64,000 nt of DNA. It comes from Laetiporus sulphureus 93-53. Lineage: Eukaryota > Basidiomycota > Agaricomycetes > Polyporales > Laetiporaceae. The stretch covers positions 172,532-236,531 of the forward strand of contig NW_024468513.1 in the NCBI RefSeq assembly GCF_001632365.1, read 5' to 3'. The first letter of the stretch is position 1, and each line of letters begins with the position of its first letter. The translations under genes and the position numbers were made by a program. Of this stretch, positions 1 to 11,139 are shown one piece after another. The notes under the pieces are model-generated. The model was not told the DNA's origin and made no database searches. It saw only the letters and a program-made list of their open reading frames with translations.

Positions 1-445
1 TTCTGCCCCTGTAACGATAACCGCTGCATGACGGCTCCACCGTCGTCTTCCTTGTACACATCGGACAGCTAGATACCACTTCTCGCATTTCGGATTGTAT
101 GTATAATATACCTTCTCAAAGCCAGTAGCTACCATTCTTGTCCCGCCTCGCATTTCGTTCTCGTCGTCATAGCTCGCATCGTATACGCCATTCTATTATG
201 ACCGCTCAGGACTCTCTCCATACCTCGCGCCCGTGATACCTGACATCTTGTTACAGTAGAAACATGACACCCTCACGATACTTTCCTTGTTGCCGAATGT
301 ATACGCCATTGTCTTGATGCCATCGCGCCCTCGTTCACGTTAAGATATATCGATTACAACATTACCATGGTAGGTATATCCAGCAGTGTCGCGGCTCGCG
401 TTGATCGTTACAATCACATCCAAACAACGTTCTCGTACATCCCTT
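1..445. other. gene-free left edge
   Basis: No reading frame, tRNA or repeat could be supported here. It lies downstream of the minus-strand protease-inhibitor gene and probably holds its 3' untranslated region and intergenic DNA. Confidence 0.5.
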
Positions 446-925
446 CTACTGAATCCTGACCTCAGAATCGGGCTCTGTAAAGGTTCGATAGCAGGCCCAT
501 GAGGTCAAGATCGACACTGCAAAGCCGGGTTCTACTGACCAATGTAGTCGATAACACCGCCCTGAAGCGATTGCAGCTGGGTAAGGAATGAATCCGGGAT
601 GGTAGCAGCAAATCCCTGAGAACATGATGAGCGTCAACGTTGGGGTTGCAGAAGCTGTATTGCCTCACGTTCAGGAGAGAATTGAAGCGCTTGCTAACTT
701 CACCGCCTGGCGCAGATACGGCATGATCAGCGATCAACCATCAACTTCGAATACCCAAACAGACCAGACATACCATTACTGTTCACCTGGTTAACATACT
801 CATCGATCTGCGACGCGCTGACGCTGTCCTTGAAGACGACGATGTACTCTGCGATCAAGCGTAGATGCGGTCAGCACTCCCCGCGCACACTCTCAAGAAA
901 GCATAGAGAACTCACTTCCGGACAT
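446..925 (-). CDS. pbi2: I9-family proteinase inhibitor (yeast PBI2-like)
   Basis: This is a small cytosolic/vacuolar inhibitor of subtilisin-type proteases, related to yeast proteinase B inhibitor 2 and to subtilase propeptides. Five exons join in frame: 925-916, 848-774, 706-669, 615-540 and 474-446, giving 75 residues, the usual length of the family. The protein begins MSGKYIVVFKDSVSASQID, the typical beta-strand plus helix opening of the I9 fold. It continues with GGEVSKRFNS and GFAATIP and ends in IEPDSEVRIQ. The whole protein is one I9 domain with no signal peptide and no attached protease, which separates it from a subtilase propeptide. The start is the only ATG in frame before KYIVVFK, and the first intron follows after ten coding bases. 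It is divergently arranged with the kinase-like gene at 1578. The family assignment is strong; the target protease is inferred from family knowledge. Confidence 0.9.
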
Positions 926-1054
926 GATAGGATGTGGTGTTGATGTAGAGGTTGCGCGAAGGTGATACGAGGAAGGAAGAGAGATGAGATCCGGAGTGCA
1001 CAGTCAAGTGCGTGTTATAAAGGCTCTCCGCCACAACATGCGGATAAGGAAGGA

Positions 1055-1400
1055 GGCCGAGCGCCATGCGCCACAGGTGCGGTTCGCGTGCGCACGTGCG
1101 ACGCGCGCGGCGCGCGCAAACAAGCGCCCATCACTAGGTCTTCGTCTCCGCGCGCTGACTCTTGACTCATACATGAAACACTCTTGGTCGATTCGTTGAT
1201 ATTCTCGTTGGAGCTTAGGCAACGCGTTTATCTGTCCGGCGCGGCAGTGTAGCCTGTGTGTGCTGCTAAGTAGTTCTTAGCGATCTGCTCCTTCATCCAG
1301 CGTTTGTTAACAAGATGCCAGTGACACGCTCTGCAAGTGGGAGCGACAGCGAGGAAGGCAGCTGGGAACACTGCTCATCCTATTGCGTATTCTGATTCCC
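1055..1400 (+). repeat. copy 1 of a diverged duplicated segment (mag1 promoter plus first exon)
   Basis: This stretch aligns with 2841-3212. Both copies start with GGCCGAGCGCCATGCGCCAC and share AAGCGCCCATC, a related 'tgactc-tacat-aa' block, GTTTATCTGT, CAGTGTAGCCTGTG and the ATG context AACAAGATGCCA. Similarity ends at about 1395, shortly after the broken first exon. The copies differ by many substitutions and indels, so the duplication is not recent. The intact gene is at copy 2. Confidence 0.85.
1315..1395 (+). pseudogene. truncated mag1 first-exon fragment
   Basis: Beginning at the ATG in AACAAGATGCCA, the frame reads MPVTRSASG, matching the MPITRSASG start of the intact glycosylase at 3132. 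One extra G after that point (AGTGGGAGC against AGCGGAGC) shifts the frame, and a stop follows after 26 residues. No later mag1 exon follows, so this is a dead 5' fragment. The homologous upstream DNA may still work as a promoter, which I cannot tell from sequence. Confidence 0.8.
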
Positions 1401-1577
1401 AGACTTTCTGTTGAAAGCAGACGTCAGACAAGGATATCTGGAGCCCGCGGAGGTTGAAGGGATTGTCTCATCTGCCTACGGGAGACTACGGGCATCTTTG
1501 TTTCATAAGCTCGCTCAGTGTTGCGCTCGTTGACTCTATGTGCTGTCATCGACTGACGCGCGACGCTTTCCTCCACG

Positions 1578-2654
1578 ATGACCGATGTCGAGGTTTTCCC
1601 TGCACTCGTTGAAGGGGCCACGCTCCGCATCGTGCTGCGCCCCAGTGCACCATCCTCGACCGAGGACGGAGTCTCCTTATGTGCCCGCGTCACCCACACC
1701 TACAGCCCCTTTACCATGTCTCCCGTCCTTCGTGTTTCCATCGATCCCTTACGGCCTTCGGCCCTTCCACCTTCCTCGTCACCCTTCCCCACTGAGGCGA
1801 TCCTCAAACTCTACGACCGACGCTGTCTCACCAACACCCGCGTCGATTACGACGACGGCCGTCCCTGGAGCCTCGATGAGGAGCGTGAACACTGGCAATA
1901 TCTTGTCGAAGTCGAGCGAGGCGCAGCCAAAGTGGGCGACTTCGCGAGCCCGACATACATGTGGGACAACGACGTCTCCGACGGCGCATTCGAAGCATAC
2001 CTTGCGTACACCGCGCCCGCGATGTTTGCTGCCGAGCGCGCAGCGTATGAATGCCTAAATGAACTCCAAGGGAAGGAGATTCCGCGGTTGTACGGCGTCG
2101 TCGAATGGGAGGTGTCCATCGACCTTGGCGAGCAAGATGATGGCGCAGTGACCGAGGTCGTGCCCGGGATACTGATCGAGTATGTGTCGGGGCTGACGCT
2201 CAGGCAGCTCGTGCAGACGTGGCCCCGTCGCACGCCCACCCTGTCGAACGTGCTGTTGGCGCATCTATGCGACAGAGCCGTCGCCGTTGTCGACCATATG
2301 TCCGACTTTGACGTGCTCAACGAGGACGTTCGGCTCGATAACTTCCTCATCCGCGAGCCATTCGTCCGCCCTTCCTCTGTCCGCTCCTCCTCGTCCTCTG
2401 ACATTCCGGCCCCGGATGATGATGTGCACCCGGAGTTGGAGTTGGTAGAGTATCCAGTGGTACTGGTTGATCTTGCGCAGTGCAGGCTCCGCTGCGCGGA
2501 GGAGGACGAAGACGCGTGGGTCGCGGCCAAGTGGTCTCAGGACGAGACCGGCGCGGTCGGGTTTGTGTTGCTCAGCTTGGTGCAGGAGTGTGTGGGCAAG
2601 GACGTGTGGTCGTTCAAGAGAAGCTTGCGGTACTATCGACCTTTGGAAGGCTAG
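1578..2654 (+). CDS. protein-kinase-fold protein of the basidiomycete kinase-like type
   Basis: This is a single open frame of 358 codons without introns, unusual among its neighbours. Visible kinase-fold signs are a lysine in AILKLYDRR (about residue 75), the helix-like AERAAYECLNELQGKEIPRL, a hinge-like ILIEYVSG, the catalytic-loop-like NEDVRLDNFLI with D followed by N four residues later, and VVLVDLAQCRLR in place of the DFG segment. The glycine-rich loop and a true HRD/DFG are absent, so it is either a divergent kinase or a pseudokinase. Families like this are expanded in mushroom-forming fungi and mostly uncharacterised. It lies between the two copies of the mag1 5' duplication, which suggests insertion or rearrangement here. 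An upstream start is unlikely because the frame closes just before 1578. Function is not assigned beyond the fold. Confidence 0.7.
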   Translation: MTDVEVFPALVEGATLRIVLRPSAPSSTEDGVSLCARVTHTYSPFTMSPVLRVSIDPLRPSALPPSSSPFPTEAILKLYDRRCLTNTRVDYDDGRPWSLDEEREHWQYLVEVERGAAKVGDFASPTYMWDNDVSDGAFEAYLAYTAPAMFAAERAAYECLNELQGKEIPRLYGVVEWEVSIDLGEQDDGAVTEVVPGILIEYVSGLTLRQLVQTWPRRTPTLSNVLLAHLCDRAVAVVDHMSDFDVLNEDVRLDNFLIREPFVRPSSVRSSSSSDIPAPDDDVHPELELVEYPVVLVDLAQCRLRCAEEDEDAWVAAKWSQDETGAVGFVLLSLVQECVGKDVWSFKRSLRYYRPLEG

Positions 2655-2840
2655 AGCTCAGACTGTACCATATATGCGCGGATACGATCGCATTTATGCG
2701 TGGCCCACGGGAGACCCGTATCACCATTTTTGAGCATCTAATATGCGAGCGAAGGGTCAAACCTGACGCTTCTAGTTTGTCAAACGCATATGCGACTGCA
2801 GCACTTCATCTCACATACATACCGTGTTTTGGCCCTCGCC

Positions 2841-3212
2841 GGCCGAGCGCCATGCGCCACAGGTCACAAGCCACAAGTGCGGGATGCACGTGCATCGCGT
2901 CGCGTCGCGAAACGTACACAAGCGCCCATCGCTGAGTACTTTGGTACTCCAGCGGGCGGGGACTCTCCGCCCGCGGCTGACTCGTACATAAACCATCCTC
3001 GGTCGAATTGTTGGTATCCTTGCTGTAACCTCTGCGACGCATTTATCTGTAAAGCGCAGCAGTGTAGCCTGTGCATGCTGCGAGCAGTTCTGAGCCATCT
3101 GCACCATCATCATCCTGCGTTTATTAACAAGATGCCAATCACACGTTCTGCAAGCGGAGCGACAGCGAGGAAGACAGCTTGGAATACTGCTCAACCTACT
3201 GCATTTTCTGAG
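2841..3212 (+). repeat. copy 2 of the duplicated segment (functional mag1 5' end)
   Basis: This is the counterpart of 1055-1400 and covers the intergenic/promoter DNA and the first 27 or so codons of the intact glycosylase gene. Upstream, 2655-2840 is the 3' flank of the kinase-like gene and shows no homology to the region before copy 1. Confidence 0.85.
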
Positions 3213-4957
3213 CCGACGAAGGGCTCCAAGAGGAAGTCTTCTAGCACCAAGGGAGCACAGACACCGAGAAAGAAAGCAAAGTCGGAGGATGCGGTGATCG
3301 CAAGTGGGACTATTGCTGCATTGACACCGATACCTGCAGCAGGAGATGAACAGGCACTCGTACCCGCGGTGCTAACGTTCTCGTTTGAGCATGCCAAAGA
3401 ACATCTCATCCGCGTGGACAGACGGTTCGAGGATGTATTCCAGAGACTGAAATGCAAGCCATTCGAGCATTTGGAGCGCGTCGACCCGTTTCGGTGTGTA
3501 GCTACTTCTTACAGCCTCATCGGAACATAACAATGACGACGCTTGATGCCAACAGTACGCTGGCGCACTCGATCATGTACGAGCACGGATAGGCATCCGT
3601 ATGGGCGTCGCTTACGCTGTGTTGAATCAAAGGGGCCAGCAGATCTCTTGGATGGCCGCGCGCTCGATCACCCACCGGTTTATCAGACTGTTCGATCCTT
3701 CTCTGCCAGAGAAGCCCCAAGATCACTCACAGTCAGCCTTGCGTTTCTGATTTATCGACTCAGTATCTGAATAACGTTCCACTCAGCGCCACCGCCTTCT
3801 TCCCAACAGCACATCAGGTTGCGAGCATGGACGTTGCCACACTGCGAACGGCAGGCCTGAGCGGGAGGAAGGCTGAGTATGGTTGGTGTGGTGCAGCTTG
3901 AGCGAGGATGTCCATAGTCTGATTGTGCATCCAGTTCTTGACCTTGCCTCAAGGTTTGCAGATGGCCGCCTCTCCACCGCAAAGCTGCTTGAGGCAGATG
4001 ACGAGGAGCTACACAGCATGCTGACGGAGGTTAGGGGAATAGGACGGGTGAGCTTCAATGAGTATAGACCTCGGAGTGCTACTAACGGTACGTTATATGC
4101 GCAGTGGACAGGTCAGCCGTTCGAGTAATTGCGGCCCCAACTGGAGCTGACCAAGGCGGATACAGTTGATATGTTTGCCATATTCTCTCTTCGGCGTCCG
4201 GATATACTTCCAGTCGGTAAGCACAATGGTTGTGTGGAGAAACTTTCACTTGCTGATTATCCGCAGGTGACTTGGGCGTACAGCGTGGGGTACTGCGCTG
4301 GTTCCTGTCCCTTCACGCGCCTTCGACTTTGGCCTTGACCATATCTCCCGCTAAGCTTCCAAAGAATCCTGAGGAAGAAGAGCCCAACGAGAGTGTAGAT
4401 GCTCTTGTTGTAAATGGTGATGCCTCGACGAGCAATGACCTGCGACATACCACGCCGGACATATCCGCGGTGCCGCCTGCACCCACCGCCCTCCCTGTTA
4501 CTCCAGTGAAGAAAAATAATGGCAAGGGCAAGAATCGGGGGCCGGCAGATGCTGACGAGGTGGATTCTGTGCTGCCAGCGCCGTTCACGCCGTCTATCAA
4601 CAGGGTTTTGAACATGAATGCTTACGGCAACGGTGCTGCAGGTGCTGCGGCTCCGCCCTCGCCTTTGCCTGATGGACTGACCCCGGCGATCATGAAAAGC
4701 CGTTTGGACGGAAAGAAGAAAATCAAGTGAGGAAGTGCCGATGTACATGTTTGTGCGGGCTAATCGTGATCTCTTGCGGGTGATTGCTAGAGGTGCTCTG
4801 CTGACCCCGAAAGAGATGGAGGAACTGACTGCAGGTTGGAGACCATACCGTAGTCTTGGTACGTTGCAGTGCCGCTGTGTATGTGCTGTAGCCTGAATTC
4901 ACAGTTAAATTCGCAGGCGTGTACTACATGTGGGCTCTGGCGGAAGCACCGAATTGA
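3132..4957 (+). CDS. mag1: DNA-3-methyladenine glycosylase (HhH-GPD, Mag1 type)
   Basis: This nuclear base-excision-repair enzyme removes alkylated purines. Ten exons join in frame (3132-3493, 3556-3576, 3633-3731, 3787-3881, 3935-4047, 4105-4111, 4166-4216, 4267-4726, 4791-4858, 4917-4957) for 438 residues. Residues 30-50 are a basic, probably nuclear-targeting, stretch (GSKRKSSSTKG, PRKKAKS). The core shows FSFEHAKEHL, then GQQISWMAARSI, the helix-hairpin-helix EVRGIGRWTVDMF, and the catalytic aspartate in LPVGDLGVQRG (about residue 251). The closing element is WRPYRSLGVYYMWALAE. Exon 6 is a 7-base microexon that completes the hairpin. About 110 low-complexity residues separate the catalytic core from the C-terminal helix; bacterial AlkA has no such insert. 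The start ATG is conserved in the broken copy at 1315. Confidence 0.93.
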
Positions 4958-6113
4958 TGGTCACGCTCGGAGCGGCGCTTCAAGGTACCGGAGACTGCTT
5001 CCGTGTGTACAGACGAACGTATGACCGGAAAGCTTTACGTTTAGCAATGTAAAGTTTTTCTGGCAAAGTCCCACCGCGGCAGAGATGCGGATGAGGGTGC
5101 CTGCAATGCGGTAGGCGCGCGGTGTTTGCTGTCCGAGAGAGGAAAGCGGACTCGCAGAAGTGGCAGGGAGATCCACCAAGTCAAGCCGTGCGCAGTGTTG
5201 CCCCTTACCTCTCATTCAATTGATCATTACATTTGTGTTCCAAACATGCTCCCGCGATGCCAACATGTTGGATATTCGGTGTTGAATTTTCGTCGTCACG
5301 AAAGTGCTGAGTGCCGCTCGGTGAATGCCGACTGGGAAGATCTACTGAGATCTATCGAGATCTCGTGGCCACGATCGCAGAATCGCGCTCTTTTGCGCCT
5401 TCTGATGGCCACCCATTCAACAGTGGCCGCTCTCAGCCTCCGAGCCATGTCGCCTGCTTGATTTCCAGCGGGAGCATAGAGACCTGAACACATGGTGGGT
5501 CTCCGTGGTTTCATCGGGGTCGACCGATCGTGTCATTGTCAAGCTGTCAGGAATTAATTGTTGGCGGTGGTCAGTTACAGGTCAATCACTCGCACATGCC
5601 TTCTTTTGACTGTTCACCACTGGAAATACTCCTGGTGACCGTCACGGTGTCAAGGGTGTTACGTTGGCAGTTCTGTCAGAGCTATCCAATTGAGGCAGCG
5701 TGTCGGGTGAGCCGTCGAACTGTACTGAATTACGCTTGCCTTGTGCGTGGTGCCGTGCACCATTGACTTATAACTCCGTGCTTCATGTATCCGCCTATGC
5801 GCCTCCCAGAGCCGGGGCCACGCACAAATGGCGAGTGTCAGGGAGACACACTGGCCAGGGAGTGGCAGCATGCCACATGCATGGCTGTGCCATCGATCGT
5901 GACGTCCGCTGCGTGCCACTAGCCAACCTCAGATCGACGCTATGGCAGCATTCTCGGCAACGGCGCGTGTGCCGTCCCACGTTGAACCGATATATAGTAC
6001 CGCCGACGTTGCAACCACTCTCAACGCTCCCGCCCACCAGCGCCCTGCGTACTCGCGATCCCCCCGCCTCGTCGCTGGTTTGCTACGGCGTGTAGCTCTC
6101 GCAGCGGCCCACG
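4958..6113. other. intergenic, no supported gene
   Basis: The 1.15 kb between mag1 and the kinase gene contains only short overlapping frames on both strands with no recognisable protein. A TATA-like GATATATAG lies near 5990, about 120 bases before the kinase start, and may serve that gene. Confidence 0.5.
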
Positions 6114-8166
6114 ATGTCTTCATCTGTTCCTCCTCTCCATGTTCAAATCACCGCGCCGTCCTCTTTTGGCTTCCTCTCTCCGCCCATCGACACCGGCGAC
6201 GCGTCTTCAGACGATGGCGACACACTTCAGACTCCACTCACGGAGCACGATGAACACAGAGACGCGTACAATGTCTACCAGGAGGGCCAGCATGGTTTCT
6301 CCCCTGACATGCTGACGTCTTTCTTGTCGAAGCAGCAAGAGGATGCTCTGCTCGGCGGGACCACGTCACACGATCTCAACGCGCCCACTCTCTCACATTT
6401 TCCTCCATTCTCCTCTCTGTCTGCACCTTCCGCATCACAGGCCTCGCGAAATCTGCAACAAGATTGCCTCTTCTCCTTATCATCGCCGTCTCAAGCGTTG
6501 GATCTGGCTAACGCATCACTCGAGATCACTTTCGCCAGTAATGAATTTATGAATCGAAGCCTTGATCCGAGCACATCCTCCTTCACATCGGCTAAGGAAT
6601 CATTTAACCTGTCTATGCCGCCTATCTACTCTTCTTCTCCTAATGATCCCTCTTCATCCTCCTGGTCCGATCTTCTGGGGCCTTTGCCCTCTCTGTCATT
6701 TGATTCTCTTGCGGAATCAAGCGCAAGTTCATCTATAGAGAACATACCTTCTCTTCTCTCTCCTAATGCCTTAATTCCACGCTCGAGCGAGTCCGAAAAC
6801 ATCCTTGCCGCGAGAGGCCGCATGTACTCTCCGCGATTCCCGGCGGAACATACACTTAACCAGTTCTTCGTGCGCACATACTGTCTAGGAGACGAGCTTG
6901 GTGCCGGCGGGTATGGCTTCGTCATGACTGCTCGGCACCGTACGGAAGGACATGAGGTCGCCGTGAAATTTATCATCAAAGAGAAGGTGCCTGACCATGC
7001 GTGGTGGGAGGACGAGGCGTTTGGACGTATACCTACGGAAGTGATGTTGCTGAGCCTTGTAGACCACCCGAACGTCGTGAAATGTTTGGATCTCTACGAG
7101 GATGAGGTATATTTCTATATGGTGAGTTGGCTCCATTAACTACGGAGAGCAAGTTGATAAAATATTTCCATAGGTTCAAGAACTGCACGGAACTCCCTGG
7201 GAATCCAGAAAGAAGAAGAAATCGAATATCACCGCTCCGGGCAAGCTCGTCGCCCCGACATCTACTCCTTCCTTGACACCTTCCCCTTCGTATGAATCCA
7301 CGACTGACTCTGTGCCACCTACACCGCCTTCAGTTCCTGTGGAAGATGCCGACGCCCTTTCTACCACATGTGAAACATCAGAAGCAGCGCAGGATGCTGC
7401 TCACATCACCCGCTCCGAAATTCCGCATATCGCGCTACCATCCCTCGAGCTTTCTGCTGCCGAGGCGGCAACGGGGAAGACGCAGAACCAGATCACGTTG
7501 CAACCTCTGCTTCCTGTCTCCGTACCGGTGCGTCCGAACTTCTCGCGGCGAGCATCGCACGATTTGTTCGAGTGTATCGAGCAAAGCAAGCACAAGCGGC
7601 TGTCGGAGAACCAAGCCCGCTACATTTTTGCGCAAGTCGTGGAGGCCGTGTATTATCTGGACAGCCAGGGAATCACGCATTGCGACATCAAAGACGAAAA
7701 CTTGCTCGTGGATAGTGATCTCAAAGTGAGCTTCTATGCAATCGCATGATATACGATCTGAGCTGACCGTCGTTTCCCATAGGTGAAGCTAATCGATTTC
7801 GGCAGCGCCGTCGTCGCGGATCCTTCGCTTCCTCGTCCGCACTACACTCTTTTCTTCGGTACGACTGCCTACGCATCCTCAGAGATCTTGCGGAAACAGC
7901 CGTATCGTGCGCCTCCCGCGGAAATCTGGACGCTTGGTGTCCTTCTGTCATATCTCCTCACTGGGCATTCACCGTTTGCTACCGAGCAGGACGCGATCGA
8001 CGGACGCGTCCTACTGCGTGAGCCGAGCTCCGGGCGCCTCAGTCGTGCGGCGGTGACACTGATCGGGAGGTGTTTGGAGCGTGACCCTGAGCGACGCGCA
8101 GACATTGAGGAGGTGCGTGGCCATCGCTGGCTGCAGGGCGCCCTGGAGAGGGACGCGCGGGAGTAG
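6114..8166 (+). CDS. PAS-kinase-like Ser/Thr protein kinase (PSK1/2, Ppk6 group)
   Basis: This kinase of the CAMK/PAS-kinase branch is linked in yeasts to sugar partitioning and nutrient signalling. Introns 7122-7173 and 7726-7782 leave 647 residues. Residues 1-250 are Ser/Thr-rich with no recognisable PAS domain. The kinase domain starts at LGDELGAGGYGFV (about 260), with the ATP lysine in VAVKF, HCDIKDENLL (about 504-513) and DFGSA (about 525). Then follow TTAYASSEIL and PYRAPPAEIWTLGVLLSYLLTG, whose order and wording match PAS kinases. Two things are odd. HRD is HCD, which keeps the catalytic aspartate but loses the arginine that usually contacts the phosphorylated activation loop. A roughly 120-residue insert rich in Pro, Ser and Thr splits the hinge from the C-lobe (about residues 344-463). 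Family assignment is good; substrates are unknown. Confidence 0.85.
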
Positions 8167-9554
8167 ACGGTTTGTCTTTGATTCTGCGTTCGTCCCTTGC
8201 ATGTCCTGAAAACTCTCCTTTCTGTCCTTCTGTTCTCATCCGCGCTTGCATGGGGTTTTGTGCATGTTGCGGTTTTTCTCCCGGCTTAGCGTCACCGTAC
8301 TTCCTCTTCCATCCCTCGGGGTTTTTTCACCGCATACTTGATCTTTTCCCCATTTTGTGCATTAGCTCCGTCACCACTTCGGCAAACTTCCCCCGCATTA
8401 CTTTCCTATATCATGTTTTAACTCTTACATGTCACAAGCAATCGGAATGTAGAAATGAATGCATTGTATCAGACTTGGCTTGACGGATCGCGGTAGATCA
8501 GGCGCAATGTATCTGCATACTGGGCTATCGGCCTGCCGCTCCCTTCATGCGAAACCACGAGACCACATCTGTCCTTGGCTTGTGACTTGGGGTCGATGTT
8601 GCTGATGTGGACCAGCGCAACCGTGGGCGCAACGGCTAGCTTCTCGCTGCCTCCAAGTGCTCTCTCGTATCGATCTCCACTGGTTCCTTGGGAAACGCAG
8701 TCGACGCCATGGGAACAGGTATCGGAGAAATAGGCACGCATGCTCCTCATGGAGGGAGATGATTGCGCAGCTTGGCGGGCTTTGTGACCGCCGGTAATCA
8801 CGGCCAAGGTGGTGGTACTTTGACTTAGCCGGGGCTAGTGTCATTCAGAGCGCTTGGAAGAATGATTGAAGACGATGTAGAGTAGTCACAGGTTGGTCTG
8901 TCGGCCCACCGCAGCGGTGATGATAGTAATGAGGCTGGAGCATGAGGACGACCCTCACACTAATGGCTTGTACGTATTGTGCAAATCTGAGCATGCACAG
9001 GCAGTATTCCGGCGGTAATAAATAGCGGGCGTGTTGCTCCTAGAATGATTCCAGCATATTTAGAGCGCTGTAACCCCAGGAAGACAGCAGATGAATAGAC
9101 TCCACGAGCACAATATAAGCGGAGATAATTTGAGCGTCTCTTCATTGTCTGTCCATATGGGCAGATATGGGCGGTCTCGCGATATTGAAAGCCCAGAACG
9201 ATCGCCAAGTTGCTTGAGAGAGCATCCAGATAGATGGTGGAAGGTCAGCCGGACGGATCACTGTTTCACCTAGCTGCCCTAAGGTGAGAAGAAGCATGAC
9301 ATAGCGTGTGCGGAAGATACCACGGCCACTGAGACGATAATTAGCCACCAGGTTGCATGGGCACGGGACGTTCGTGCTCCCTCCGTCGAAACCGATGCAA
9401 AGATATGCCGCTAACAGGCTGCTGCGAGGAGCCGCTACAGTGAAGCGCCGGTGCCACCCGGGAAGGGCCGACCTTCAGCCAATCGCAGTGCGCGCGTATG
9501 TGACCATCTGCTCATCGTTCAGCTCGTCCTCCTCGTACCCTCCTCTTGATCATC
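8167..9554. other. intergenic, no supported gene
   Basis: The first 200-300 bases are T-rich and look like the 3' untranslated region of the kinase gene. A 112-codon minus-strand frame at 8469-8807 has no recognisable family or splice continuation, so I do not call it. The last part is the promoter of the complex I gene. Confidence 0.45.

Positions 9555-11139
<1,585 letters not shown>

Noticed and set aside
1847..2530. 227-codon minus-strand frame
   Set aside because: It is exactly antisense to the kinase-like gene, Ser/Thr-rich, and without a family; a shadow of a GC-biased coding region.
8469..8807. 112-codon minus-strand frame between two genes
   Set aside because: No family, no splice continuation and no motif; not distinguishable from chance.
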